26,156 nucleotides of DNA, taken from Rhizophagus sp. LPA8_4_AMF (Eukaryota; Glomeromycota; Glomeromycetes; Glomerales; Glomeraceae). The stretch is taken from assembly GCA_021464525.1 (NCBI GenBank), contig JADRCO010000811.1:1-26156 (forward strand), given 5' to 3'. A program made the position numbers and the translations under genes. How positions within the stretch are numbered: position 1 is the stretch's first letter; the number at the start of each line of letters is the position of its first letter. This document shows, one piece after another, positions 9,572 through 19,240 of the stretch. The notes beneath the pieces are model-generated. The model was not told where the DNA came from. It was given only the letters and a program-made list of their open reading frames with translations, and did no database searches.

Positions 9572-9695
9572 TGCGATGGGGTGTAATTCTATGTAAGTTT
9601 ACACAAGTTCACGTAAATTTCATAAGAAATTTACAAAAACTTACACAAGCTTACGCATATTTACACAAATTTACGTAAGTTTACACCCCGTCGCA
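9572..9695. mobile_element. Palindromic MITE with TGCGAYGGGGTGTAA ends
   Basis: The left end TGCGATGGGGTGTAA (9572-9586) and the right end, in reverse complement TGCGACGGGGTGTAA (9681-9695), differ at one position. The centre GTAAATTTCATAAGAAATTTAC is a small palindrome. The right arm is longer, built of imperfect 10-11 base repeats of TTACACAAG/TTACGTAAG type. The transcript or single strand could fold into a long hairpin. No coding capacity. The target duplication was not resolved. Confidence 0.7.
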
Positions 9696-9939
9696 TGGTT
9701 GCGCCTAAAAAAATTTCCTGATAGTATGGCATGGGAGAAATCCTAGGTATCGTTCATCTAGACAAATATATTAATAAATTTTTTTTTAGTAACTTGAATT
9801 AAAAGGTTTTAAAGGAAAGCTTTAAAGGAAAGAATAGTTATGAACGCGAAATTCAATGTAAATGGATAAAAGTAAAATCACGTTAATCAAAATATTACGT
9901 GACATTTTACAATTACTTTAATAATATTTCGCAAAAATA

Positions 9940-11635
9940 AATGATTTTATTTTATTCATTTTATTTTTACACCGATGGTTCTTACAAATTTGATGTTTGT
10001 CGCCTGAATTTTTTATGGCCGAGTTATGGATGGACTACATCCAATCTTCAGATTATCAATATAACACACAACGGATCAATAGAATATTTTCCTTCGTCGA
10101 CAAAAACCGAAACCATGGCCATTTTGACTGCACTTTTAGCATCTCCCACCAAATAGCAAAATCAGTATTTCTACAGATACACAAGCTACAATTGACACAT
10201 TTTACAAATCAGCCAACTTAGCCATCATTTCACCTCGCCGTTACAACAAAATCAACAACAATATTTTATGGTCTACTATCCACCATATCATCAAAGAATT
10301 AAAACTTCTTGTCACCTTCAATAAAGTCAAAGCACACCCGAATGATCCATCGCTGACGATCAAGCTAAAATAGGGCGTTTAGCACTCATCCCTACTAAAT
10401 TAAAATTTACACACCTACCTAACCAGACCACTACTTTATTATGGAATAATCAAATTCCATTAGATCGCGACGTTCGGAAAAATATTGGAACAATCATCAA
10501 TTACAAAAGGATTGAAAATCATTTAAACCGCCCAAGCCTTAAAGACATCAAGGACTACACCACTAATTCTACCATTAATTGGCAATTTGGCATGCTTCAA
10601 CCAAATGGTTTAATCACAATCAATATTCAACTGGCACTTCCGTACAACATACCAAAGACAGCTTAGAAAATCAAAACTTCAACGAACACTCTTTCAACTT
10701 TTCCAATATCATCCAAAATCGTACCACATGTCTTATGTGTAATAGGACTGAAGAAACTAATGTTCACTTTTGGTCTTGCCCCTGACTTATTTTCTACCAT
10801 CAAATCTCGCTTTTGTATTTTAGCAAAGACTTAAGAAAATTTACTTAAAAGCAATTGCGACAAATTATCAATGAGTATTTCGGATACTATTAAATACTCT
10901 TCTACTTTTCTCTGGGCACTTCGTAAAGATAGGATACCTTCGGAAATTCCTCCTGATGCTTTATTACTCGTACGTTCGTACATGACGGCTGATCTTTATC
11001 ATATATTTAGATCGCATATTGACAAACAAAAATCAATTCTTTCACATTTATTTGAATTTTTACACATCTGTTTAATGGATTTCAATATGAATATTTGGAA
11101 ACTACGCGCACAACGTTGGAAAACATGGAAAGCTGAACAAGGTATCACCAAAAATGACTTCAAGCATTATCGTCAGACCTATATTAATAGTTCATCATCG
11201 ACCAATAATATTATTACAACCACATGTTCACGGCGTACTCGTACGCGTACGGTTTTTAATTATACGAACCCGTATCATGATTTTCATAATTATAAAAATA
11301 GGTCTTTTCTTCTAATTTTTACATAGTGGTCCATTTTATGGCCATTTAAATAATTTTTCTTTTTCTCATAATTTTATTATAGATTATAGACACGTTCCAT
11401 TTTATGTCTAATTACCTACCATTTGTTAATATTAGTCCCATCCTTTTGAATATAGTATAACTAGTAGCTTTTTTTATTTTTATTTTATTTTTATTTTTCT
11501 TAGTTCATTTTTTCTTTTTCGCTTTTTATACTTACTGGGGGTATTGGTCGTGGTACTCCACAACATTAATAGTTTTACATTGTACTCCTCCTGCTTGACA
11601 TAAAATAAATAAATAAATAAAATGATTTTATTTTA
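9940..11635 (+). mobile_element. 5'-truncated LINE (non-LTR retrotransposon) with 15-bp target duplication
   Basis: AATGATTTTATTTTA occurs at 9940-9954 and again at 11621-11635. Between them is the 3' part of a LINE: the RNase H end of ORF2, a 3' UTR, then GTACTCCTCC, TGACATAAAATAAATAAATA and a TAAA-repeat tail reaching 11620. The copy is about 1.67 kb and lacks the endonuclease and reverse transcriptase, as expected when reverse transcription stops early. The target duplications are still identical although the reading frame is broken. Two shorter relatives lie on the minus strand at 7096 and 20829. Confidence 0.9.
9955..11326 (+). pseudogene. LINE ORF2 C-terminal remnant: RNase H and zinc-finger tail
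   Basis: RNase H signature pieces appear in order across several frames: YTDGS at 9968-9982 (first catalytic Asp), TKTETMAILTAL (Glu) near 10104-10140, TDTQATIDTFYKSANLA from 10173 (second Asp), KVKAHPNDP near 10328, then ADDQAKIGRLA near 10350-10385 (fourth acidic residue region). Downstream LWNNQIPLDRDVR and INWQFG follow. CLMC at about 10732, then ET, H and C (CX2CX8HX3C) is the small zinc finger commonly found after LINE reverse transcriptases. The last 151 codons (10871-11326) are open and basic/aromatic (NIWKLRAQRWKTWK), typical of these tails. At least three frame changes make the gene dead. Confidence 0.8.
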
Positions 11636-11639
11636 AAAA

Positions 11640-11890
11640 TTAATGTATTTTATAATACATTGCAAAAATTAAGTAACAATAGTAACAATTAAATATTTTT
11701 TATTAATATGTAAGGTTTTTTAAAAAAATACTTTGCAAAAATTAATTAATGGTTATATTATAAAAATTAGATTATTATTAATATTTTCTCTGATTTTTTT
11801 TAAAATACTTCGCAAATATTAATGTTATTGTAAAATTAATGTTATTAAGATTTAATAATTTGATAATATTTTCAAAAATCTGCACTTGAC
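11640..11890. repeat. Degenerate ~75-bp tandem repeat, split by the LINE
   Basis: A core like AATACTTYGCAAAAATTAAT recurs near 11656, 11729 and 11805, spaced about 72-76 bases. A further core (AATATTTCGCAAAAATAAAT) lies at about 9922-9942, immediately left of the LINE. Removing the LINE and one target duplication would join it to the array, so the LINE appears to have inserted into the array. Sequence is almost pure A and T. Confidence 0.5.
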
Positions 11891-12023
11891 ATCAAAAAGG
11901 ATTATAAGTGATGAATAAGGAATAAAGTGGTTTCTGGATTTTGAATTTTCGGGATTATGATTTGTCAGGATTGTGAGCGTCGACGTTGTAATGGGATTCT
12001 GATCGTCGGGATTTCGTAGTAAA

Positions 12024-13463
12024 TCAATTCAATATGACCTTTCTGAACCTTTCCTCCGCTTCTTTATATAATTCACATGCTTTAATTTTATTTGCTTCGG
12101 TTCCAATTCCAAAATCATAGCACTCTCCAAGTTCATATATTGAACTAATATGACCTTTTTCAGCTGCTTCTTTATATGATTCAAATGCTTTAATTTTATT
12201 TATTTCAGTTCCTATCCCATGTTTATAACATTCTCCAAGTTGATATATTGATTCAATATGACCTTTTTGAGCAGCTTTGTCATATAATTCAAATGCTTTA
12301 ATCTCGTTTTTATCAGTTCCTATTCTATAATTATAGCAATCTCCAAGCTCAAATATTGAAATAATATGTCCTTTTTCAGCTGCTTCTTTGTATGCTTTAA
12401 ATGCTTTAATTTTATTTATTTCAGTTCCTATTCCATGTTGATAACAATACCCAAGTTCATACGTTGATTCAATATGACCTTTTTGAGCCGCTTCTTTATA
12501 TAGTTCAAATGCTTTAATTTCATTTTTTTTGATTCCTACTCCATGTTGATAAAATTTTCCAAGGTTATACTTTGAAATAATATGACCTTTTCCGGCTGCT
12601 TCTTTATATAATTGAAATGCTTTGGTTTCATCTTTTTCGGTCCCTATTCCATATTGATAACAATATCCAAGCTCATATATTGAACTAATATGACCTTTTT
12701 GAGTCGCTTCTTTATATGATTCAAATGCTTTAATTTTATTTGTTTCAGTTCCTATTCCATAATTATAACATTCCCCAAGCTCATATATTGAACTAATATG
12801 TCCTTTTTCAGCTGCTTTTTTATATGAATTAAATGATTCAAATTCATTTATTTCAGTTCCTATTCCATAATTATAACATTCTCCAAGTTCATATATTGAA
12901 GTAATATGTTCCTTTTGAGCCGCTTCTTTATATGATTTAAATGCTTTAATTTCATTTTTTTCGATTCCTATTCCATGTTGATAACATTTTCCAAGATAAT
13001 ATTTTGAAATAATATGACCTTTTTCAGCAGCTTCTTCATATAATTGAAATGCTCTAATTTCATTTTTTTCAATTTCTATTCCATGCTGATAACAATATCC
13101 TAGATAATGTATTTTATTAAGTGATTCTGATTGATTGCTATAATCTATTTGGATATTTATTTCTTCACTATTATTATTATTTTGTAACTTGAATGGTGGA
13201 AGTAATACATTAGCATTCTGATCTTCACTCATACGGTCACTAGTAAAGTTGACAATTATTGTTTGCTGTTGTCTAGATTGTAATTTTGAATTATTCAGTG
13301 CCGTTGGACACTTGTTAAGATGGGTTTGCATCCGTTTTGGAACAGCTCGTTTATATATTTTGGAACAGTATTTACATTGCACAGAAGGGTGTGAATTGTT
13401 ACTTTTATCTACGATAATGAAATGCTCCCAAACAGGACCTTTCTTTCTCTCTCTTCTTATCAT
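12024..13463 (-). CDS. BED zinc finger plus 10 Sel1-like repeats, gene 2 (truncated end)
   Basis: A 479-residue, intron-less protein on the minus strand, paralogue of genes 1, 3 and 4. The BED finger has the same spacing (C30, C33, H48, C52) after an MIRRERKKGP start; its finger is closest to gene 4 (both share IYKRAVP.RMQTHL). The linker contains RMSEDQNANVL. Ten 36-residue Sel1-like repeats follow. The last repeat ends KEAEERFRKVILN and stops. The DNA just there (AAAGGTCATATTGAATT) would read KGHIE in another frame, so a small frame slip has cut the array and removed the terminal KANE-type cap kept in the paralogues. Expression looks possible, since the rest is intact. Same inferred role as gene 1. 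Confidence 0.88.
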   Translation of the reverse strand: MIRRERKKGPVWEHFIIVDKSNNSHPSVQCKYCSKIYKRAVPKRMQTHLNKCPTALNNSKLQSRQQQTIIVNFTSDRMSEDQNANVLLPPFKLQNNNNSEEINIQIDYSNQSESLNKIHYLGYCYQHGIEIEKNEIRAFQLYEEAAEKGHIISKYYLGKCYQHGIGIEKNEIKAFKSYKEAAQKEHITSIYELGECYNYGIGTEINEFESFNSYKKAAEKGHISSIYELGECYNYGIGTETNKIKAFESYKEATQKGHISSIYELGYCYQYGIGTEKDETKAFQLYKEAAGKGHIISKYNLGKFYQHGVGIKKNEIKAFELYKEAAQKGHIESTYELGYCYQHGIGTEINKIKAFKAYKEAAEKGHIISIFELGDCYNYRIGTDKNEIKAFELYDKAAQKGHIESIYQLGECYKHGIGTEINKIKAFESYKEAAEKGHISSIYELGECYDFGIGTEANKIKACELYKEAEERFRKVILN

Positions 13464-13985
13464 CTGGTATATATAAGTTATTGTTTATTAAAATAACCAG
13501 CGAATTGAGACGTTAAAAACAAAAGGGTACTATTTATATATAATTTGCCAATTTATGCTAATGAAAAAAGGAAATTTGTATTACATAAACGTAACAAAAA
13601 AAGTTAAATAGACGCCACATAAACAATTCATTAATCAAGTACTAGAAGAAAGGGAGAATTGTTTTATCGGTTAATTAACCACACTGTAAAATGTTACGTT
13701 ACACTTAAACGCTTGATATGAATTTGATTCCGTAAATTCAGTTGTTATAAATTGTTCAAATTGCCGCAAAGTTTACACAAAATCAAAGTACTGTAAATGG
13801 GCAGTAAAAATGGAAAAAAACAAAATTCGTCGGCGTAAAATTTGTTAAGAAAACAAATGTATCTAAATTAACATATTATTCCAAAAAAAAGATGCTGCCA
13901 AATTCGGATATAAAGAATCGGGTTATAAATTTACTAATTTACGGAAACAAGAATTCCGTTATGGAATAAAGTTAATTAACCACTT
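13464..13985 (-). promoter_or_regulatory. Promoter region of BED-Sel1 gene 2
   Basis: Read on the minus strand: GTTAATTAAC at 13971-13980; GTAACGTAACATTTT at 13688-13702 followed closely by GGTTAATTAACC at 13669-13680; a block CCTTTTTTCATTAGCATAAA near 13553-13572 matching CCTTTTTTACACTAGCGTAA of gene 1; then a TATA box (forward strand ATTTATATATAAT, 13532-13544) 70-80 bases before the ATG. The TTTCTTACACA element of the other three copies is degenerate here. Confidence 0.7.
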
Positions 13986-14165
13986 ATGAAAAAATTATTT
14001 AAATTTTGCGCATAATCAGGTACCCTATAAAAATTTTATCCGTTATTTCTGTAAAAACTCCGTAAAAATGAGCCTTTCACGGATCTATTCACGGAAAATG
14101 TAAATAATTCAATAAATTCCGTGATATAAGGTTATTAATTTCGGAAATATGAGCCTTTTACGGAA
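13945..14165. repeat. Cluster of TTCCGT/ACGGAA direct and inverted repeats
   Basis: Direct repeats with a shared ATGAGCCTTT core, each followed by (T/C)ACGGA, lie at about 14060-14082 and 14141-14164. TCACGGAA at 14090-14097 faces TTCCGTGA at 14117-14124. Further TTACGGAAAC and AATTCCGTTA lie near 13950-13970. It may be a decayed short inverted-repeat element upstream of gene 2, or a regulatory cluster; the sequence does not decide. Confidence 0.4.
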
Positions 14166-15325
14166 AAAAGATGATTAATTAAATAACTAAAAATAAAAGT
14201 TTTATATCTCGAGCTTTACCTAATAATGCATATTTTATATAGTGTGGAATTTTTCATGGTTTAGGAATTTATTGATGGTTTAAATTAATTTTAATAAAAA
14301 TTTGTTTTGATTAAAAAATATGAAATAAGTGTGATAAAGAATTATTTTTAAATTTTTTGTGTCGTTATTTCATTCGAATTATGTGCAATGAATTCTAAAT
14401 TTAACCTCAGGCGTGGCCAAATAAATTTCTTGTATGTTAAAAACTTTTGTACTATAAATTTAGGTTCAAATTAGACGGTATTTAAATCATTAAGGAAATA
14501 TTAATCGCGAAAAGGTATGATTATTATTGGGTATGGCGGTTAAAATATCATCCGAACTGCTTTGAAGTTCGGTAATATTATTTCAACTTTCTTATCCATA
14601 CTTGGAAGGTTAAATGAAAATTTATATAGTAATACCATTGAACTAGTACGCCATTTTATTGATATCACAAATAGTATAAAAAACATACTGATTAATTAAT
14701 TGTAACTATTAATGAAGATCGGGATTAACTTGTACTACCGTTATCCATTGAAATTTCGTACATTTCGTAAATTAAATTTGTGACACCCATATGAAAAAAC
14801 AATAATTTAACTACCGCATATCACATGATGCATAAAAAATTTTTCTTATTCTTGTTATGGTAGGAGGCAAGGGAAGTCAAAAAATCAATCCTCGCTTATA
14901 ATCAATTAATCTACAATTAATCAAAATAATATCTTCTTAAAAGTGATATTGTTAAAGGGATTTTTATGTACTGTAATAGAATGGTATATTTATCTAGTAT
15001 ACGCTAATAGAAAGTCAACGCATGAAAAATAAGGATTGACTATTGATTCCATTTTACTAAATTTTTTAGGGTAAAGATTATTAAAAAATTCTAATAATTA
15101 TATTATTTTTCAAATTCCAGAATTTATGAGATCAGGTCGATCGATTAAAATTATAATTTATATTATCAAGAATATAAGGTAGGTTAAAGGCTTTGTTTCT
15201 GTTTCTTTTTATTTCTAATCCATTTCTAACCATTTAGCCGTTGGATTGAGGTACATTTTTATGAAGGTACGAAAATAAAAGGTATTTATTTTATATAATT
15301 AGATATTTTTATTTTAGACGAAAAA
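14166..15325. other. Intergenic, no gene recognised
   Basis: AT-rich DNA without a convincing frame. The right-hand end (15100-15325) precedes the kinase relic and probably holds its decayed introns, including TTATTTTAG at about 15309-15317 as a possible acceptor. No exon could be recognised before 15330. Confidence 0.5.
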
Positions 15326-15329
15326 AAAA

Positions 15330-15961
15330 ATTCACTCGTTCTAGATTGTTGACGGCGGAACATTAGAAAATATTTAAGGAAAAACGCTACAATTTTTAAA
15401 TGGGAAAATCAATTATAATTTGCCAAAGAAATTACATAGGCAGTTTTGTGTCTACATGACAATAATATTGTAAACGGAGATTATATTTTTATGCTTTATG
15501 TGCCTTCGGGTAAATTTTTCTTTTTTTAGCAACCCAAAAATATTTTAATTCATCAAAATACAATAAAATTAGCGGATTTTGGATGTTCACGTCTACAGGG
15601 AACAAAATGCTATATTAAACCACATGGAATCATACCGCAGAAATTTAACCAAAAATCCGACATATACAATCTAGGGGTAGTATTTTGCAAGTTACGTTAA
15701 TTACGCTTGAAATTGTTAATGGTAAAAACTCCTATTCTGAACACCAATAAAAATTTCATGATCATTTTCGAAGTAAGTAGTCTATAATGATGATTTTTTT
15801 TTCTAAAGAATATTGATCACATTGATTCTGAAAACAGTAATCATGAATCAAACAGTTCAGGTCCTAATGAAAGTAAACCGACAATGGAATCAAAAATTGA
15901 ACATCCTGGCGACGATTGCGACATAAATTTCGATGAATATAATGAATCAAAAATAGTTTAG
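15330..15961 (+). pseudogene. Decayed protein kinase catalytic domain
   Basis: Fragments in order: SLVLDC near 15332-15349; DGGTLENI at about 15351; then in frame pieces IFKWENQL, stop, FAKEIT, stop, AVLCLHDNNIVNGDY. Here the catalytic loop HRD appears as NGD. An insertion ending in TTTTTTTAG at 15529 looks like an old intron; after it QPKNILIHQNTIKLADFGC carries the catalytic-loop Asn and the DFG motif. Then come KSDIYNLGVVF and, one frame over, LEIVNGKNSYSEH. An Asp/Glu/Asn-rich tail runs to a stop at 15961. Several stops and at least two frame changes make it non-functional. It belongs to the same expanded fungal kinase family as the relic at 1436. Confidence 0.8.
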
Positions 15962-17745
15962 GTCCTGAACATTTTGACTTAGTTTCGATGATTGTGACAT
16001 ATATAGATATCAGTTGCCAAAGTTGATCAAAACTACTAAGATTATTTCACTTACTATTTTTATTCTTAGGTTGTTTTTTGTCTCGCAAATATATAGTTAC
16101 TGTTTTTTCTGAGTGTTATTCCCTTTCCATTTGTATTTTTGTTCTCGAAGAGAGACTTACCAATTTATACGAGCAATTTTCTACATTGAATATCATCATA
16201 CTTTTTTTAGAAACCTACAGTACATATCATTTGACGTATAGCTATTATCTAGTAAGGAAGCACATCTACTATATTCTTTATTCCACTTTAGTAATAAGAA
16301 ATATGAATAAGATAACAAACATTATGATACGAGAGAAGATATGTAACTATATAGTATAAATTGTATACCTTAGTATCCAGTGTATTTCCTGTCAAAATTG
16401 CGCAATAAAAAGTTTTTTTTTTTTTTATCAAAATTGGATTTTTTGTATTTTACAGAAAATCTATCTGAATAACTACCATTATATCTTTAAAAGATCCTTT
16501 TCCACGTGTAAAATTACATATATTTTTGCTGTCAAAATTCTACTTTCATTCCTACTTTTAAAAAAATCTCGAAAAAAGCTTGTTTTTAAGGACGAACTTG
16601 TATGCGTAAAAAAATTATTTCGAGTAGTAGATAAACTACTTAATTAGGATAAGTGTAGTATATTAGAATTGAGTCAATTGACGATTAATTATAAAATGAA
16701 GTTGAAGTGATTCGATTATGGCTACACAAATTTGATTTAATATGAAAATGTCATTTGAATCGACATAACCGATAACTAAAGGTTTATTAACATTCGTTAT
16801 TATTGATAACAAGTTAAAAAATATTACAACATGCTCGCTTATATTTCTGCATAAATGAAACATAAAAATTATTGGACTTGAACCTGAAAAATTCGATTCT
16901 GTCAGATTTGATATACAAGTAGTAGAAAGCGATAAAGAATTAGAGAATAATACGAAAAAAAAATTAATAAGTAATATATTGTTCTTTTTTTTTACAGTAA
17001 CTCCACCAAACGACGAAACGTCGAAACGTTGTATTAATTTTATAATCTGAGAATATTATGGTACATTTTGCCATGAGTTTTAAATATGCTTTTAGATGCT
17101 TGCCTTTTGGCTACATTTTTCTTCATTTTTTGTTTACTTTCTTAATATCTTCTGAAACGCTCATGCGATTCCTTTTACTTTCTGACACCTGATTATTAAA
17201 ATACATTTCGTAAGGTACCATTGTCAGAATTTAGTTTAACTTCGTTTGGAGTAACAGACGATTTATTTCCTTATACGTATATTACAAACCGCCTTTCTTG
17301 GAGGAGCATAGAGTTTAACAGTAGTTTAACATAAATAACCTAAATAATTTCTAAATCATGTGATCTTTTACTAAATGTTGTATTAACGTGACTTTTGAAA
17401 GTCAATAAAAATTACTTAGTTATTTGTGTTTTAAAGACGATCATATGACATCATTTTGTTTCAAAAAAATGGTCAAATGACCTGATTATTTCAATCATTG
17501 GTCTCGTTCGTTACGGAGTTGTCCGTAAATAATATTTATAATCTTTGTCAAATTTGGTAGCATTGGCTACAATTTTCCACGACTTCATTTACTTTATAAT
17601 TTGTTCTATGAAAATTACATTATACTTTTACAACCATTTTTTAACCATAACAATTTTAATTAATTTCAATTCTGAAATATGGCTCGTAACAGTTTATGAA
17701 ATCAATTCGTGGCTAAAAAATCAGCGGTGTACCATTTTTTTTTAA
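15962..17745. other. Intergenic, no gene recognised
   Basis: Open stretches here (for example 16078-16359, which begins at TTG, and 16663-16863 on the minus strand) are rich in Ile, Tyr and Leu and carry no motif. A GACGAAACGTCGAAACG sequence near 17020 is locally palindromic and GC-richer but lacks partners. The rest is AT-rich with homopolymer runs. Confidence 0.5.
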
Positions 17746-17749
17746 TTTC

Positions 17750-18227
17750 TTTTTAAATTAAGTTAATTAACTGAACTATATATATATTTTTACAGTACGA
17801 TTTATTGACAGGTTTATCAAATTTCCTTTTCTTTTAAATGGCTAATTAAGTATTAGTTTATGTTAGCGGTTAAATAACCATTTTTCTGGCCAAATTTTGG
17901 AGCTTCAATTTTCTTCAATCAAACTTTCATAATTTGTTTTATGGAAAACAATAATTTTTTCGTACTCCAATGGTTTATGGTGTCAGGTTAAAAATAGTAA
18001 CGTAACATTTTATACACATTTTTTTTTTACCTAATAAAGTTAATTAACTGAGCTATATATTATTTGAACTAGTGTTATTTAACCGGTTAATCAATTTTCT
18101 TTTCCTATTAATTGCTGATTAGTATTGGTGATAAATTAGTATATATAATCTCTTTTTCCCCTCAATTCGCTAAAAGTAATTATTTTCTTACACACAATTA
18201 AACAAGAAACTATATTATTTATACAGG
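17750..18227 (+). promoter_or_regulatory. Promoter region of gene 3, with an internally duplicated module
   Basis: AAGTTAATTAACTGARCTAT followed by TATA-rich DNA, then a pyrimidine-rich TTTTCTTTT block and TATTAGT, occurs twice: from 17760 (palindrome at 17762-17771) and from 18037 (palindrome at 18039-18048), 277 bases apart. The proximal copy follows GTAACGTAACATTTTA at 17997-18012 and also has AACCGGTTAA. A TATA box TATATATAAT sits at 18140-18149, 88 bases before the ATG, and TTTCTTACACA at 18184-18194, 44 bases before it. Confidence 0.7.
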
Positions 18228-19175
18228 ATGATAAGAAAAGAGAGAAAGAAAGGTCCTGTTTGGAAGCATTTTAATGTTGAAAGTAAAAATTACAACTCAC
18301 ACCCGCCCGTGCAATGTAAATACTGTTTCAAAAACTATCAACGAGTCGTTCCCGAACGAATGCAAGCTCACCTTGACAAGTGTCTAAAAGCACCAAATAG
18401 TGCAAAATCACAATCTAAACAACAATCAATATTCGACAATTTTAGTGATAGTATGAGTGGAGAAAATCAGAATTCTAATGTATTATCTTCAACTGAAGTT
18501 AATCTTTCTCAGCCTATTCAGTCATCTTTTAAATTACAAAATAATAAAGAAATTAATATGCAAATAGATTATAATAGCCAATCGGATTCTCTAAGTAACA
18601 TACATCATCTAGGACATTGCTATCAGCACGGAATAGGGATTGAAAAAAATGAAATTAGAGCATTTCAATTATATAAAGAGGCAGCTGAAAAAGGTCATAT
18701 TGTTTCAAAATATTATCTTGGAAAATGTTACCAACATGGAATAGGAATCGAAATAAATGACATTAAATCATTTGAACTTTATAAAGAATTAGTTCAAAAT
18801 GGTCACATTAATTCAATATACGATCTCGGAGAATGTTATCGATACGGAATAGGAACTGAAAAAGATGAAACTAAAACATTTGAATCATATAAAAAAGCGG
18901 CTCAAAAAGGTCATATTATTTCGAAATATAAGCTTGGAGAATGTTATGATTGTGGAATTGGAACTGAAACAAATAAAATTAAAGCATTTGAATCATATAA
19001 AGAAGCGGCTCAAAATTATCATCTTGGATCAATGTATCAGCTTGGATATTGTTATCAATTTGGTATAGGGACTGAAAAGATGAAACTAAAGCATTTGAAT
19101 CATATAAAGAAGCAGCTGAAAAAGGTCATATTGATTCAATATTCGATCTTGGATATTGTTATCAATATGGAATAG
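18228..19175 (+). CDS. BED zinc finger plus Sel1-like repeats, gene 3 (frameshifted)
   Basis: The open frame of 315 residues starts [12 protein letters not shown] at the position conserved in all four paralogues. The BED finger keeps C30, C33, H48 and C52. The linker holds [11 protein letters not shown] and SMSGENQN, then four complete Sel1-like repeats and part of a fifth. After GIGTEK the frame is lost: the A run at 19075-19078 has four A where sister repeats have five, and the reading ends in an unrelated, Lys/Ile-rich tail. The original frame continues to 19240. Full array would be six repeats, the shortest of the family. It is either a young pseudogene, a truncated protein, or a homopolymer sequencing error. 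Confidence 0.8.
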   Translation: MIRKERKKGPVWKHFNVESKNYNSHPPVQCKYCFKNYQRVVPERMQAHLDKCLKAPNSAKSQSKQQSIFDNFSDSMSGENQNSNVLSSTEVNLSQPIQSSFKLQNNKEINMQIDYNSQSDSLSNIHHLGHCYQHGIGIEKNEIRAFQLYKEAAEKGHIVSKYYLGKCYQHGIGIEINDIKSFELYKELVQNGHINSIYDLGECYRYGIGTEKDETKTFESYKKAAQKGHIISKYKLGECYDCGIGTETNKIKAFESYKEAAQNYHLGSMYQLGYCYQFGIGTEKMKLKHLNHIKKQLKKVILIQYSILDIVINME

Positions 19176-19240
19176 GGACTGAAATAAGTATAGTAAAAGC
19201 AAATGAATCATATGAAAAATACTTCAATCACAAGTATTAA
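19077..19240 (+). pseudogene. Out-of-frame 3' end of BED-Sel1 gene 3
   Basis: From GAT at 19079 the frame resumes as [17 protein letters not shown], a normal end of repeat five, then a sixth repeat ([12 protein letters not shown]) and the terminal cap ([13 protein letters not shown]) with a stop at 19238-19240. The cap matches gene 1 (IDIFKANELHKK) and gene 4 (INIFKANELFTK). The lack of any other damage shows that the single-base slip is recent or technical. Confidence 0.8.

Noticed and set aside
9590..9690. Regular short repeats as a CRISPR-like array
   Set aside because: Units are 10-11 bases, imperfect, without unique spacers, and are explained by the palindromic element; the genome is eukaryotic.
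9941..10156. ATG at the start of the RNase H piece as a gene start
   Set aside because: The ATG belongs to the target-site duplication; the LINE fragment begins after it, so this is not a true start.
13249..13476. Open frame on the plus strand over the start of gene 2, resembling one at 22603-22806 on the minus strand
   Set aside because: The two are similar only because both are antisense to paralogous BED fingers. No independent motif is seen.
16078..16359. 93-codon open frame rich in Tyr, Ile and Leu
   Set aside because: It begins at TTG, not ATG, has no motif, and its composition matches random AT-rich DNA.
17000..17040. GACGAAACGTCGAAACG as a hammerhead ribozyme core
   Set aside because: The GAAAC part is present but no CTGANGA core lies upstream in a position that would complete the fold, on either strand.
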